Assembly (NCBI RefSeq): GCF_026239675.1
Contig: NZ_JAPIVQ010000002.1
Coordinates: 310,001 to 374,000, forward strand
Origin: Pedobacter sp. PLR
Lineage (GTDB): Bacteria > Bacteroidota > Bacteroidia > Sphingobacteriales > Sphingobacteriaceae
Direction: 5' to 3'
DNA: 64,000 nucleotides
Position 1 is the stretch's first letter, and each line of letters begins with the position of its first letter. This document shows, piece after piece, positions 17,066-25,385 of the stretch. Below the pieces are notes generated by a model. It saw only the letters and a program-made list of their open reading frames with translations. It was not told the DNA's origin and did not search any database. The position numbers and the translations under genes were made by a program.

Positions 17066-18217
17066 TTATTTGCTGAGCAATGCTGTAGCGCACCATAAAA
17101 TAGGGGCCTGCCCATGAAGATCTCCGGTATTACGTTTCCTGTCCAGATAATACTGACGGTCATTCTTTTTGTTGGTTCCTTCACATACATCAGAAACATC
17201 GGCATCCTGATTGATATAGCTAATCAATCCCAGCCAGCCATTTCTGGCCGCTTGTCCATAAATTTCCTTATCCAGCCAGCCGTTTTTAACACCTTTAATC
17301 ATGGCGAAAGTGAACATGCCTGTTGCCGAAGTCTCCGGCCATGCTTCCGGATCATCTATCAGTTGGTTCCACATTCCGTTTTTACCCTGATATTTAAGTA
17401 AGGAAGCCATCATATCGGTGTATCCTTTCATGATTCTAGCTCTGTTGGGCTGGTCTTTAGGCATAGAACTGAGTAGCTCGGCCATGCCTGCCGCCATCCA
17501 GCCATCGCCTCTTGCCCAGTAATAGGGTACGTCCGGTGCATGGTAAAATAAGCCATTAGGTTTTTGAAGTTCGTCCAGATAAAACACCATTTCTTTGGCG
17601 GCACGGTCGATGTATTTCTTTTCTCCGGTAACGCGATAAGCCTGAGCCTGCAAGGCTGTGATCATATACATATCGTCGATCCATAGCCTGGTTTGCCAGG
17701 TATATCCTTTATTGTAAAAATCGTGGGATTCTTCTTTTACCCTGGGTCCTTCAGGCGGTCCCCATTGTTTATCCGCAATAGCGAGGCCCATATCGAGGTA
17801 TTTCTTGTCTTTTGTCTGCTTGAACAACTCTAAAGGAACAGCGCCAAAAACACTGTAATCCACATGATCCGGTGTCGGAATCATTTTCGCTTCTGCGCCA
17901 AAAAATGGTTCAAAGCGATCTGACAGTTGCTTAACGAGGGCTTTGTTTTCCGTGGATTTTGCAAAAGTTAATGCGCCATACCAGGCAACAGATTCCGGAT
18001 AAGTAATCACCCTTGGCGGTCCTGGTTTATTGAAATTGGTATGGGGAGTAGCCACAAAACGCGCTGCAACCCTGCCACCGATCTCTTTAGGAGAAGCACC
18101 TTTCGGCCAGTTTTTCAAATCTGCTGATTTTGATTGGGCATATGAGGTATTGGACCCACAAAAGAGTAACGAAAAGATAAGGCCGGTTACGCGGGTCATG
18201 ATAGCGCTGTTGTTCAT
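17066..18217 (-). CDS. Glycoside hydrolase family 88/105 protein
   Basis: 383 residues with a signal peptide (cleavage near SYAQ, residue 28). The (alpha/alpha)6-barrel family GH88/GH105 (YteR-like unsaturated rhamnogalacturonyl/glucuronyl hydrolases) is indicated by the catalytic-Asp segment WIDDMYMI (Trp179, Asp181/Asp182), YYWARGDGWMAAGMAELLSSMP, and PETSATGMFTFAMIKGVKNGWLD. These enzymes remove unsaturated uronic acids produced by polysaccharide lyases. No lyase or SusCD pair is nearby, so the exact glycan is unknown. Single gene; ATG start, with a second ATG six codons in. Confidence 0.87.
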   Translation of the reverse strand: MNNSAIMTRVTGLIFSLLFCGSNTSYAQSKSADLKNWPKGASPKEIGGRVAARFVATPHTNFNKPGPPRVITYPESVAWYGALTFAKSTENKALVKQLSDRFEPFFGAEAKMIPTPDHVDYSVFGAVPLELFKQTKDKKYLDMGLAIADKQWGPPEGPRVKEESHDFYNKGYTWQTRLWIDDMYMITALQAQAYRVTGEKKYIDRAAKEMVFYLDELQKPNGLFYHAPDVPYYWARGDGWMAAGMAELLSSMPKDQPNRARIMKGYTDMMASLLKYQGKNGMWNQLIDDPEAWPETSATGMFTFAMIKGVKNGWLDKEIYGQAARNGWLGLISYINQDADVSDVCEGTNKKNDRQYYLDRKRNTGDLHGQAPILWCATALLSK

Positions 18218-18519
18218 GATGTTTCTATTGTTTACGGTTTGCCTGGTTAGGGTGTTTAAATTTATCTGTTGAGTTTTTACTGGTTCAGGTATTTAAAGTT
18301 AGCTTTTATTTGATTTCCCGAAAGGCCTGCTCTTGGTTGATTGCCTTATATTTAACTATTTACGATGATAATTGACTGTTTATGATCATATAGTTTACTA
18401 ATTTGCTAACTTGAAATAGTAATTTTAATACCGGAATTATTTAATTGCCCGTTCAATTGCTAAAGCAATACCTTCAACTCCTAAAACAACCCGTTAAATT
18501 TATAAAATCACAGATAAAC
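18218..18519. other. Divergent intergenic region, AT-rich
   Basis: 302 bases between the GH88-type gene (leftward) and the beta-propeller gene (rightward). Very AT-rich around 18340-18440; no good TAnnTTTG element, hairpin terminator or small gene recognised. Promoters for both neighbours must lie here. Confidence 0.5.
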
Positions 18520-19341
18520 ATGAAAAAATACCTCTTCTTAACCTCCATGGTCTTTTTGTCCATCTCTTTAAAAGCACAGCATCATCTGCTGAAAATCTGG
18601 GAAACGGATAGCGTAGTCAACATGCCGGAATCGGTGTTACATGACCCTAAAGCCAATATTCTCTATGTATCTATTATGGGAAACGGACCGGATGAAAAAG
18701 ATGGTATCGGTGGAATAGGGAAGATGCAGTCAAACGGTAAAGTGATTAACCTCGACTGGGTAACCGGGTTAAATGCGCCAAAAGGCCTTGCTAAGTTTGG
18801 CAACCTCTTATATGCTGCGGATCTGACGGAAGTAGTGGTAATAGATATTGCCAAAGGGAAAGTGATCCGTAAAATCCCCATTGAAAACACCAAATTCTTA
18901 AATGACATCACGGTGAGTGATAAAGGAATTGTATATGTATCTGATACCAGAATGAAAAAAATCTTTAAGATCGAAAAAAACGTTCCTTCGCTGTATATGG
19001 ACAGTCTGAACGGGGTAAACGGATTAAAAGCCATTAAAAATGACCTGTATATCCTTTCCGGTAAGCAATTTCTGAAAGCAGATCAAAACAAAAAGATAAC
19101 TCAGATCGCTTTGTTACCTGCTGGTGGTGACGGACTGGAGCCTGTAGGAAACGGTGATTTTATCTGCTCTAGCTGGGGCGGTTATGTTTATTATGTAACT
19201 GCAGCCGGGAAATGTGACGTATTGCTGGATACCCATTTAGAGAAGAAAAATACGGCTGATATTGGCTATGATCCGGTAAAAAAGATCGTTTTCATCCCTA
19301 CATTTTATAAAAAAACAGTGATGGCCTATCAGTTAAAATAA
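18520..19341 (+). CDS. Secreted SMP-30/NHL-type beta-propeller protein
   Basis: 273 residues from the ATG at 18520, which gives a signal peptide MKKYLFLTSMVFLSISLKAQ; an open frame upstream (from 18445) would bury it. The rest is a beta-propeller of SMP-30/gluconolactonase/NHL-like repeats: WETDSVVNMPESVLHDPKANILYVS, GLNAPKGLAKFGNLLYAAD, FLNDITVSDKGIVYVSD, GGDGLEPVGNGDFICSSW. The pattern with ESV, N-D-I and DG residues fits metal-binding SMP-30 propellers, but lactonase activity is not established. Convergent with the cupin gene, 6 bases apart and without a visible terminator. Confidence 0.78.
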   Translation: MKKYLFLTSMVFLSISLKAQHHLLKIWETDSVVNMPESVLHDPKANILYVSIMGNGPDEKDGIGGIGKMQSNGKVINLDWVTGLNAPKGLAKFGNLLYAADLTEVVVIDIAKGKVIRKIPIENTKFLNDITVSDKGIVYVSDTRMKKIFKIEKNVPSLYMDSLNGVNGLKAIKNDLYILSGKQFLKADQNKKITQIALLPAGGDGLEPVGNGDFICSSWGGYVYYVTAAGKCDVLLDTHLEKKNTADIGYDPVKKIVFIPTFYKKTVMAYQLK

Positions 19342-19347
19342 GAGAGG

Positions 19348-19851
19348 TTATTCCCCCCGACTGGCATCCGGTAATATTGCTAATTGTACACAAGGCTGAT
19401 CCGACCGGTTGCTCCAGGCATGGTTGGTTCCCTTTTGGATCACAATATCACCGGTTTTCAATAAAGTCTCTTCCTCATCAAGGATGAGGTATAGCTCTCC
19501 GGATAAAATGATGATGTAATCGAGCGTATCAGTCTTGTGCATTAAGGGATGAGGTGGAGCTGCAGCGCCTGAACCGCCCGGACCTTTGTTTATAATACCG
19601 GTATCTTTATCCGGGGGGATGCTCACATACTTAAAATAACTGCCTTGTTTTGGTGGATCCGGAACCAAGGTGTTCTCCACAATCAGTTCCTGTGTTAAAT
19701 CTACCGGCATCGTATTCGTTGCCCATATGTCGGAAATCAGTAATCCCGGCAAATGTTCTGAAACATTCGTCACCTTTTTATCTTCTACAATTAAAGAACG
19801 GCCGTTTTTGTGGCCGGTGACAATTCTTCTGGGGATTGCGGTCATTTTCAT
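19348..19851 (-). CDS. Cupin-domain protein
   Basis: 167 residues, cytosolic. A single conserved beta-barrel (cupin 2) covers about 95-160: HKTDTLDYIIILSGELYLILDEEE with the usual His and Glu positions, then GDIVIQKGTNHAWSNRS with the second-motif His. Residues 1-95 resemble cupins related to ethylmalonyl/glyoxylate-type or hydroxylase-like proteins but the substrate is unknown. Divergent from an AraC-family regulator gene (157 bases between starts), which suggests regulation by that protein. Confidence 0.8.
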   Translation of the reverse strand: MKMTAIPRRIVTGHKNGRSLIVEDKKVTNVSEHLPGLLISDIWATNTMPVDLTQELIVENTLVPDPPKQGSYFKYVSIPPDKDTGIINKGPGGSGAAAPPHPLMHKTDTLDYIIILSGELYLILDEEETLLKTGDIVIQKGTNHAWSNRSDQPCVQLAILPDASRGE

Positions 19852-20008
19852 GAGTTGCTCTTTTTTGAGGGTATATTATGTTCGTTGGGTAGAAACGATG
19901 GGTCAAAGGTGTGGATATTCCTTGCTTCATGATGAGTATGGTAATGGGAAAAAGCAGTATTTATATTGGATGTTGCGGCGCTTGCCGAAATTGTAAATAT
20001 CTTGCATC

Positions 20009-20857
20009 ATGGAAATCAATCACGAAAACTTCTCTGTAAGTATTATAGAGCATGAAAACTGGAAAAAACGTGGTAAGTCAAGTAATTTCTTTGAATTGGT
20101 ATATATCCTGGAGGGCGAAGGAGAGCAGTATGTAAATGGGAGTATGCATCACTATAGGGCAGAAGATATCTTTCTATTGCCTTCTGCAAGTTGCAATGGC
20201 TATGTGATCGAAAAACCGACGCGTTTTCTATTTATTCGTTTCACCAGCAACTATTTCTCTGACAAGACCTCAGGTTCTGTCAATTACAGTGATTGGTTTA
20301 ACCGACTCAACTTCATCATCGGAAATTATGACCAGGGGGCCGGCCAACTGATCCCTGATACCACCGATAAAAAACATATAAAATCCTTGCTGAACCTGAT
20401 TGTATCGGAACATTACAGTGATAACAGCTGTTCTGTTTTTCTGGTGCAAAATTTATTGGTTTCCATTCTCGTCATCATTTCCAGAAATATTGAGAAACAG
20501 TTGTTTCATGGACAGTCATTCCCTGAGAAGCGATTCGTCAACATGCTTCATTTTATCCATTATAACCTGTTGGATCAGAAAAAGGTAAGCGTCGAAGGAA
20601 TTGCTTCGAGGTTTCATGTCTCGGAAACTTATTTTAGTGAATATTTTAAGAGAAATGCGAAGGAAAGTTTCCGCGACTACGTGCTGCGGTCTAAACTGAA
20701 AATCGCAGAAGCCCGGGCTACATTAACCAGCAGCTCTTTTAAGGAAATCGCGAATGAGCTGGGTTTTACAGATAGTAGTCATTTGAATAAAATGATGAAA
20801 AAGTATTACCAGGTCGGAATGAGAGAAATCAGAAACAAAGTCACTAACATTAGTTAA
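20009..20857 (+). CDS. AraC-family transcriptional regulator
   Basis: 282 residues. N-terminal cupin-like sensing domain (about 5-140; FELVYILEGEGEQYVNGSMHHYRAEDIFLLP) and a C-terminal double helix-turn-helix (about 183-280): SVEGIASRFHVSETYFSEYFKRNAKESFRDYVLRSKLKIAEARATL, then FKEIANELGFTDSSHLNKMMKKYY. Domain order and size are standard for AraC activators responding to a small molecule. It is divergent from the cupin gene and 32 bases upstream of alkC-like, so both are candidate targets. ATG at 20009. Confidence 0.9.
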   Translation: MEINHENFSVSIIEHENWKKRGKSSNFFELVYILEGEGEQYVNGSMHHYRAEDIFLLPSASCNGYVIEKPTRFLFIRFTSNYFSDKTSGSVNYSDWFNRLNFIIGNYDQGAGQLIPDTTDKKHIKSLLNLIVSEHYSDNSCSVFLVQNLLVSILVIISRNIEKQLFHGQSFPEKRFVNMLHFIHYNLLDQKKVSVEGIASRFHVSETYFSEYFKRNAKESFRDYVLRSKLKIAEARATLTSSSFKEIANELGFTDSSHLNKMMKKYYQVGMREIRNKVTNIS

Positions 20858-20889
20858 TTCAGGCAGTTTAAATAATATACAAGTCATTT

Positions 20890-21990
20890 ATGAGTAGTCT
20901 TCTTAAAAACATATATTCTCCGGCATTTTATCAGCGACTTTCGGAAGTGCTGATAAAAACCATTCCTGCTTTTGATCAAAAGAAATTCACCCTTGAAATC
21001 TTTGATGAAGAATTTGAGCGTAAAGAATTGAAAGCAAGAATGAAGCACACGGCAAGAGTGCTACATCAATTCCTTCCTGAGGATTATGGGAAAAGGGTAG
21101 ACCTGATTGCCGAAATCGTTCAGGCGCTTCGTAACGCGCGCCAGGGGGAAGATGGTCTGGCCTATATGTTCCTGCCGGATTATATTGAAACCTATGGCAT
21201 CGGTGATTTTGAAAACTCAATGAGAGCTATCGCTTTCTTAACACAGTTTGTAAGTTGCGAATTTGCAGTAAGGCCGTTTATGTTGAAGTATGGCGATCGG
21301 ATGGTCGCTCAGATGACGGAATGGTCTTTACATGAAAGTTATAGGGTCAGGAGACTTGCCAGCGAAGGTAGCAGACCGCGACTGCCATGGGCAATGGCCT
21401 TGCCGGAACTTAAAAAGAACCCCGGACCGGTATTACCCTTATTGGAAAACCTAAAAAATGATCCCTCAGAATGGGTGAGGAGAAGTGTAGCCAATCACCT
21501 CAATGATATTGCTAAAGACAATCCGGACCTGGTGATTGAAATCGCAAAGCGATGGAAAGGAAAACATAAAGAGACTGACGCGATCATTAAGCACGGCTGC
21601 CGGACTTTATTAAAGCAGGGGCATATCGAAATATTAAAACACTACGGACTGGAAAGTGAACAGGTGGAGGTGAGTAATTTTCAGATCTCTACACCGGTCA
21701 CGTCAATCGGTGGCGATCTCCGGTTTTCTTTTGATCTTTTCAATGAGCGTGAGGAAGCGCAAACGATTAGATTGGAATACGGCCTGTATTATAAAAGGCA
21801 AAATGGCAGCTGGTCTAAAAAGGTGTTTAAAATCAGTGAAAAGAACTATGCTGCAGCGGAAAAAGTGCAGGTTTCCAGAAAACAGAGTTTTAAATTGATT
21901 ACCACAAGGAAGTTCTATCCGGGAGTACAACAATTGTCAATTATTGTGAATGGTGTAGAAAAGGTGATAAAGGAGTTTGAATTGGCCTAA
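20890..21990 (+). CDS. alkC: AlkC-type DNA alkylation repair glycosylase
   Basis: 366 residues. Residues about 10-255 form HEAT-like repeats of the AlkC/AlkD superfamily (RMKHTARVLHQFLPEDYGKRVDLIAEIVQAL; SLHESYRVRRLASEGSRPRLPWAMALPELKKNP; SEWVRRSVANHLNDIAKDNPDLV). Residues about 262-366 look like an Ig-like beta-sandwich, the extra domain that distinguishes AlkC from AlkD. Known AlkC enzymes excise cationic methylated bases such as 3-methyladenine and 3-methylcytosine without flipping the base. It lies 32 bases after the AraC-family gene and is probably co-transcribed. Subfamily assignment rests on the C-terminal domain. Confidence 0.82.
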   Translation: MSSLLKNIYSPAFYQRLSEVLIKTIPAFDQKKFTLEIFDEEFERKELKARMKHTARVLHQFLPEDYGKRVDLIAEIVQALRNARQGEDGLAYMFLPDYIETYGIGDFENSMRAIAFLTQFVSCEFAVRPFMLKYGDRMVAQMTEWSLHESYRVRRLASEGSRPRLPWAMALPELKKNPGPVLPLLENLKNDPSEWVRRSVANHLNDIAKDNPDLVIEIAKRWKGKHKETDAIIKHGCRTLLKQGHIEILKHYGLESEQVEVSNFQISTPVTSIGGDLRFSFDLFNEREEAQTIRLEYGLYYKRQNGSWSKKVFKISEKNYAAAEKVQVSRKQSFKLITTRKFYPGVQQLSIIVNGVEKVIKEFELA

Positions 21991-22072
21991 AAAGACAGGG
22001 AATTAAGATATAAACACTGCGCCAGGATAGAAACGATGCTAAATTGTGGTAAACATGAGGGGGTTTGTGGAC

Positions 22073-22218
22073 TTATGCACAGTTTATACACAGTCTATAA
22101 ACAGAAAGCTAACAGTTTGTCAACAGGTTATCCACAGGGTTTCTCGGCTGTTTTTAATATCTAATGTATTGTTTGTCAGTGCTTAGTCTATTTGTTGTTT
22201 TGTTGAAATTGTGGATAA
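22073..22218. other. DnaA-box cluster A
   Basis: Four matches to the DnaA box TTATNCACA within 146 bases of non-coding DNA: TTATGCACA 22073-22081 (+), TTATACACA 22084-22092 (+), TTATCCACA 22128-22136 (+, perfect) and TTATCCACA on the - strand at 22210-22218 (perfect). The sequence around 22140-22270 is AT-rich. Candidate origin element or DnaA-titration site. Confidence 0.65.
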
Positions 22219-22560
22219 CTGCTAAATCTGTGAATTACGCTTTTTGTTAGTTACTCCTGAAATCACCTGAAAACTTTGGATGTGGTAACTGCTATAGGAT
22301 TCTATCGCGTTCTGTTCGACCTCCTTTCGATATGCATTCGACCTGCGACTAGGTTTACTCAATGGTTGGATAAGGGTTGGATGAGGGTTGGATGATCCTT
22401 GGTAGGTTCAGCGGATCTTCCAACCATGTTGCAAAGGTCATGTAACCATTTTGAAATCCTTGAGGGAATCCGGAAGGAAGTCGAAGGGATTCCGAACTCA
22501 TCCCGAAGGAAGCGGGAGTTGAATTTGGCCTGGCCGGCCTCCGTTGGGAATTTTTGGGCA
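22219..22560. other. Intergenic stretch with short repeats, no gene
   Basis: Non-coding sequence between DnaA-box cluster A and the tRNA terminator. It holds an 11-bp tandem repeat (22364-22396, listed) and an imperfect inverted repeat GGAATCC...GGATTCC (about 22466-22495) in a G/A-rich stretch. No coding pattern is convincing. Confidence 0.5.
22364..22396. repeat. 11-bp tandem repeat, three copies
   Basis: GGTTGGATAAG (22364), GGTTGGATGAG (22375) and GGTTGGATGAT (22386) follow one another without gaps, about 150 bases from DnaA-box cluster A. They have an iteron-like look but no known binding protein. Confidence 0.75.
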
Positions 22561-22561
22561 T

Positions 22562-22592
22562 AAAAAAACCTTCCAGAAGATCTGAAAGGTTT
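22562..22592 (-). terminator. Terminator of the tRNA-Val operon
   Basis: AAACCTT (22566-22572) pairs with AAGGTTT (22586-22592); read leftward it is followed by a T tract (A run 22562-22568). It starts directly after the encoded CCA end of the distal tRNA. Confidence 0.8.
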
Positions 22593-22595
22593 TGG

Positions 22596-22670
22596 TGGGA
22601 AATGAGGGGTTCGAACCCCCGACCCCCTCGGTGTAAACGAGGTGCTCTGAACCAGCTGAGCTAATTTCCC
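22596..22670 (-). tRNA. tRNA-Val (anticodon TAC), distal copy
   Basis: Cloverleaf on the - strand: acceptor GGGAAAT/ATTTCCC, anticodon stem CCTCG/CGAGG, loop TTTACAC with anticodon TAC (+ strand 22633-22635), T arm GGGGGTTCGAACCCC, discriminator A. CCA is encoded at 22593-22595. The 75-base body is identical to the second copy at 22720-22794. Confidence 0.97.
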
Positions 22671-22719
22671 TTTTGGTTGTACTCTTTTTGTTTTGAAACA
22701 GCTGAGTGTCTGTTTTTGG

Positions 22720-22794
22720 TGGGAAATGAGGGGTTCGAACCCCCGACCCCCTCGGTGTAAACGAGGTGCTCTGAACCAGCTGAGCTAATTTCCC
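22720..22794 (-). tRNA. tRNA-Val (anticodon TAC), proximal copy
   Basis: Same cloverleaf as its neighbour, anticodon TAC at + strand 22757-22759, CCA encoded at 22717-22719. It is the first gene of the two-tRNA transcript, read leftward from the promoter at 22875-22905. The 49-base spacer between copies resembles the leader upstream of this copy (shared TGTACTCT and CAGCTGAGT), as expected from a tandem duplication. Confidence 0.97.
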
Positions 22795-22874
22795 TTCTGC
22801 TGTACTCTATTTGTATCAAATACCAGCTGAGTAAGCCGTTTCCGTTTAGCAAAGTTTCCTTCGTTTTGGGATTG

Positions 22875-22905
22875 CAAATATACACCCTTAAATCAGTTTT
22901 GCAAA
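22875..22905 (-). promoter_or_regulatory. Promoter of the tRNA-Val operon
   Basis: Read leftward: TTTG (22902-22905), 19-base spacer, TATATTTG (22875-22882), a full match to the Bacteroidota -33/-7 promoter. Transcription would start about 70-75 bases before the proximal tRNA. Confidence 0.8.
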
Positions 22906-22921
22906 AATATTTTCAACTATT

Positions 22922-23647
22922 TTATGATAATATATCTTCCAAGACCTGATGTGAGCGGATTTCTCCGAAAGAAGCTGTGTGTAAGGTATAGTAAATCAGT
23001 ATTTTATCGAGGATTCTACGACGCGTTTTATTATCTAACTTTATTTCAATTATTTTTTCGAAAGGCAAAATATATAGTGAAATAAACAGTGCAGCATCGT
23101 CCTTGTCGATAAAATATGGATGCACCGGAGGCAAAGATTTAAACTCACCTTCCTGTAAATCGAAATAACTTTGGTCACTTTTCGTCTTTGTACTCGGTGC
23201 AAAACCGAGATAACGCGATAATTTTAGGAGAAAAGCAAGGTGGAAATTCACATTTGAGCCCTGCGATTCGTCAAACCAGCACACCGCGTTAAAGATAAAA
23301 TCAAACAAATACTCATCAGTCATCTGCTGACGGATGCTTTTATACAGCACCTCATTCAGGAACATGGCCATCGTACTTTTTAAGATATCATATGGAATGT
23401 TGCGAAAAATAGGGGAAGGTCTCAGTTCTGAGACCCGTTGAATACTGGAATTTACTTTATGGTAAACTACCATGTCCACCAGATGTAAGGGCTGCAACAT
23501 ATTCATCCTGATCTTTGCTCTGGGCTTTTTGACCCCATTGATCAGGTAAGATTGCATTCCGAATTTCTCCGTAAACATCTGCACTACCACACTACTTTCA
23601 CTATATAATGTCGTTTTTAATACAATTCCACGTGTTTTATGCAGCAT
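22922..23647 (-). CDS. recO: DNA repair protein RecO
   Basis: 241 residues. RecO anneals single-stranded DNA and, with RecR (and RecF), loads RecA onto SSB-coated gaps. N-terminal OB fold (about 1-80) begins MLHKTRGIVLKTTLYSESSVVVQMFTEKFG, followed by the helical domain (STMAMFLNEVLYKSIRQQM; FHLAFLLKLSRYLGFAP). The four-cysteine zinc motif of some RecO proteins is absent (the region reads TKTKSDQSYFDLQEG). Its start overlaps the end of dgkA by 11 bases, so the two are co-transcribed. Confidence 0.92.
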   Translation of the reverse strand: MLHKTRGIVLKTTLYSESSVVVQMFTEKFGMQSYLINGVKKPRAKIRMNMLQPLHLVDMVVYHKVNSSIQRVSELRPSPIFRNIPYDILKSTMAMFLNEVLYKSIRQQMTDEYLFDFIFNAVCWFDESQGSNVNFHLAFLLKLSRYLGFAPSTKTKSDQSYFDLQEGEFKSLPPVHPYFIDKDDAALFISLYILPFEKIIEIKLDNKTRRRILDKILIYYTLHTASFGEIRSHQVLEDILS

Positions 23648-23993
23648 GAGCGATTTTTGGGTAGAAAATGATCAATCCAATCAAGATTGCAGTAATAGCG
23701 GCAATCAGCACGGCTCCGGCGGCCACATCTTTAATGATTTTTGCTTTCGGATGGATATCCGGAGAGACAAGATCCACCAAAACCTCTACTGCAGTATTGA
23801 ACAATTCGGAGAGTAATACAATCCCGGAGGCTGTTACAATCCATAGCCACTCTGAGGTATTCAGCTGAAAATACCATCCGGCAATGCCGACAATCGTCAG
23901 CGCACATAAATGAAATCTGAAATTAAATTGGCTCTTGCCGGCGTAAGCGATTCCAGAAAACGCGTAACCAAAACTTCTGATAAATTTAGTCAT
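23637..23993 (-). CDS. dgkA: Diacylglycerol/undecaprenol kinase family protein
   Basis: 118 residues from the ATG at 23993; an upstream in-frame start at 24056 adds 21 non-conserved residues. Small trimeric-type membrane kinase with three hydrophobic helices (about 28-45, 50-70, 93-115). Conserved features: amphipathic start FIRSFGYAFSGI, GKSQFNFRFH, and the signature ELFNTAVEVLVDLVSPDIHPKAKIIKDVAAGAV with the catalytic Glu and the Lys/Asp pair. Gram-positive and Bacteroidota members are usually undecaprenol kinases that recycle the peptidoglycan lipid carrier; substrate is inferred. recO follows with an 11-base overlap. Confidence 0.88.
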   Translation of the reverse strand: MTKFIRSFGYAFSGIAYAGKSQFNFRFHLCALTIVGIAGWYFQLNTSEWLWIVTASGIVLLSELFNTAVEVLVDLVSPDIHPKAKIIKDVAAGAVLIAAITAILIGLIIFYPKIAHAA

Positions 23994-24263
23994 AGCTGCG
24001 GTACAAACCCTATTTTGTATTCCTGCAAAGTACGTCATGCTTTCCTGGATATCCAATTATTAAATACGCGAAATCCCTTTTAATATTTATTAATAGCTTT
24101 TTTTGCTGTTAAAATTCGCCAAAGACTTCTATTGTGAAGAGTAAAATGGTAAATGAAGATGGAAAGGATAGCTTTATCGAGCCTGCTGGGGTATGGCCAA
24201 CCGATCATAAGGGAGTCATGACTGTGTTTAAGCTCAAAATAATCAAGAGCCAAAATTAAAATA

Positions 24264-24300
24264 ACATTACCTTTGGCGATCATTTAGCCGAAGGTAATGT
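24264..24300. promoter_or_regulatory. Inverted repeat spanning the rlmF promoter and start codon
   Basis: Positions 24264-24277 and 24287-24300 form a 14-bp inverted repeat with one G-T mismatch and a 9-base centre. The left arm contains TACCTTTG (24268-24275), a -7 element; the right arm contains the rlmF ATG (24297). It may be a repressor site, or the mRNA start may be folded if transcription begins further upstream. Confidence 0.6.
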
Positions 24301-25283
24301 CTATGCAAAAAAACGAGTTACATCCAAGAAACAAGCACCGTTCCAGGTATGATTTTCCGGAACTGATTAAAACATTGCCGGAATTGCGTCCTTTTGTGGC
24401 GGTAAATCCTTATGGTGATGAATCTATTGATTTCTCAAATCCCATGGCGGTGAGGTTGTTGAATAAGGCGTTACTTAAACATTTCTATCAGATAGAACAT
24501 TGGGATATTCCTGAAGGTTACCTTTGTCCGCCGATTCCGGGAAGAGCAGATTACGTGCATTACCTGGCGGATTTACTGGCTTCGGTAAACAGAGGAGCAG
24601 TGCCGGAAGGCGCGAAAATTAAAGGGCTGGACATTGGTGTTGGTGCCAACTGCATATACCCGATCATCGCACATCAGGAATATGGATGGTCTTTTGTAGG
24701 TTCAGACGTAGATGCGTATGCGGTAAAATCGGCTAAAAATATAGCAACGATTAATCCGTCTTTATCGGCTTCCGTATTTCCTAGATTGCAGGCACATAAG
24801 AATCAGATTTTTAAAGGGGTGATTAAACCCGGAGAATTATTCGATTTCACAATGTGTAACCCTCCTTTTCATGGTTCGCCGGAAGAAGCACAAGAGGGAT
24901 CACAACGAAAAGTAAGGAATTTAGGTACGCAGAGAGGTAAGACTCCTGTGCTTAATTTCGGTGGTATGCAGGCGGAATTATGGTGTGAAGGTGGTGAAGT
25001 AGGTTTCATCAGAAAGATGATTCAGGAGAGTGCAACGATCGGTAAACAATGTTTCTGGTTCAGTACACTGGTTTCTAAAAGCATGCACCTTCCATTTATA
25101 TATGCTGCGTTAGATAAGGTTGCTCCGGTACAGATTAGAACGATAGAGATGGCACAAGGGCAGAAGATCAGTCGTTTTCTAGCCTGGACATTTTTAACGC
25201 CGGAAGAGCAGGAAAGCTGGAAGGCAACCCGCTGGTCGCAAAAGAAAACTGCTGAAACGCAGGATGAAGCTGTTGAAGCGTAA
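24297..25283 (+). CDS. rlmF: 23S rRNA (adenine-1618-N6)-methyltransferase
   Basis: 328 residues. SAM-dependent enzyme that methylates A1618 of 23S rRNA. The N-terminus [29 protein letters not shown] is diagnostic for RlmF; the SAM-binding site is [15 protein letters not shown] (about 109-123) and the N6-adenine catalytic motif N188-P-P-F191 (CNPPFHG). The C-terminal RFLAWTFLT closes the domain; a charged tail follows. ATG at 24297, with a second ATG two codons later. Single gene between convergent and divergent neighbours. Confidence 0.94.
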   Translation: MSMQKNELHPRNKHRSRYDFPELIKTLPELRPFVAVNPYGDESIDFSNPMAVRLLNKALLKHFYQIEHWDIPEGYLCPPIPGRADYVHYLADLLASVNRGAVPEGAKIKGLDIGVGANCIYPIIAHQEYGWSFVGSDVDAYAVKSAKNIATINPSLSASVFPRLQAHKNQIFKGVIKPGELFDFTMCNPPFHGSPEEAQEGSQRKVRNLGTQRGKTPVLNFGGMQAELWCEGGEVGFIRKMIQESATIGKQCFWFSTLVSKSMHLPFIYAALDKVAPVQIRTIEMAQGQKISRFLAWTFLTPEEQESWKATRWSQKKTAETQDEAVEA

Positions 25284-25342
25284 AATACTGCTGCGGAAAC
25301 GGAAACTGAGGATAAAGAAAGTAAATAAGATATAAAATAAAG

Positions 25343-25385
25343 AAGGCAACGGGGGCTTAAAAAATAAGCACCGTTGCCTTTTTGT
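25343..25385. terminator. Terminator after rlmF
   Basis: AAGGCAACGG (25343-25352) pairs with CCGTTGCCTT (25371-25380), followed by T's on the + strand. It overlaps the last codons of the convergent 101-residue gene. Confidence 0.82.

Noticed and set aside
16972..17205. Open frame of 77 residues at the end of the GH88-type gene
   Set aside because: It overlaps the conserved GH88/GH105 C-terminus in another frame.
22661..22885. Open frame over the tRNA-Val region
   Set aside because: It reads through a tRNA gene and has no family-like pattern; the tRNA explains the sequence.
24080..24283. Open frame of 67 residues between dgkA and rlmF, - strand
   Set aside because: No recognisable domain, no promoter or terminator; sequence is AT-rich intergenic.
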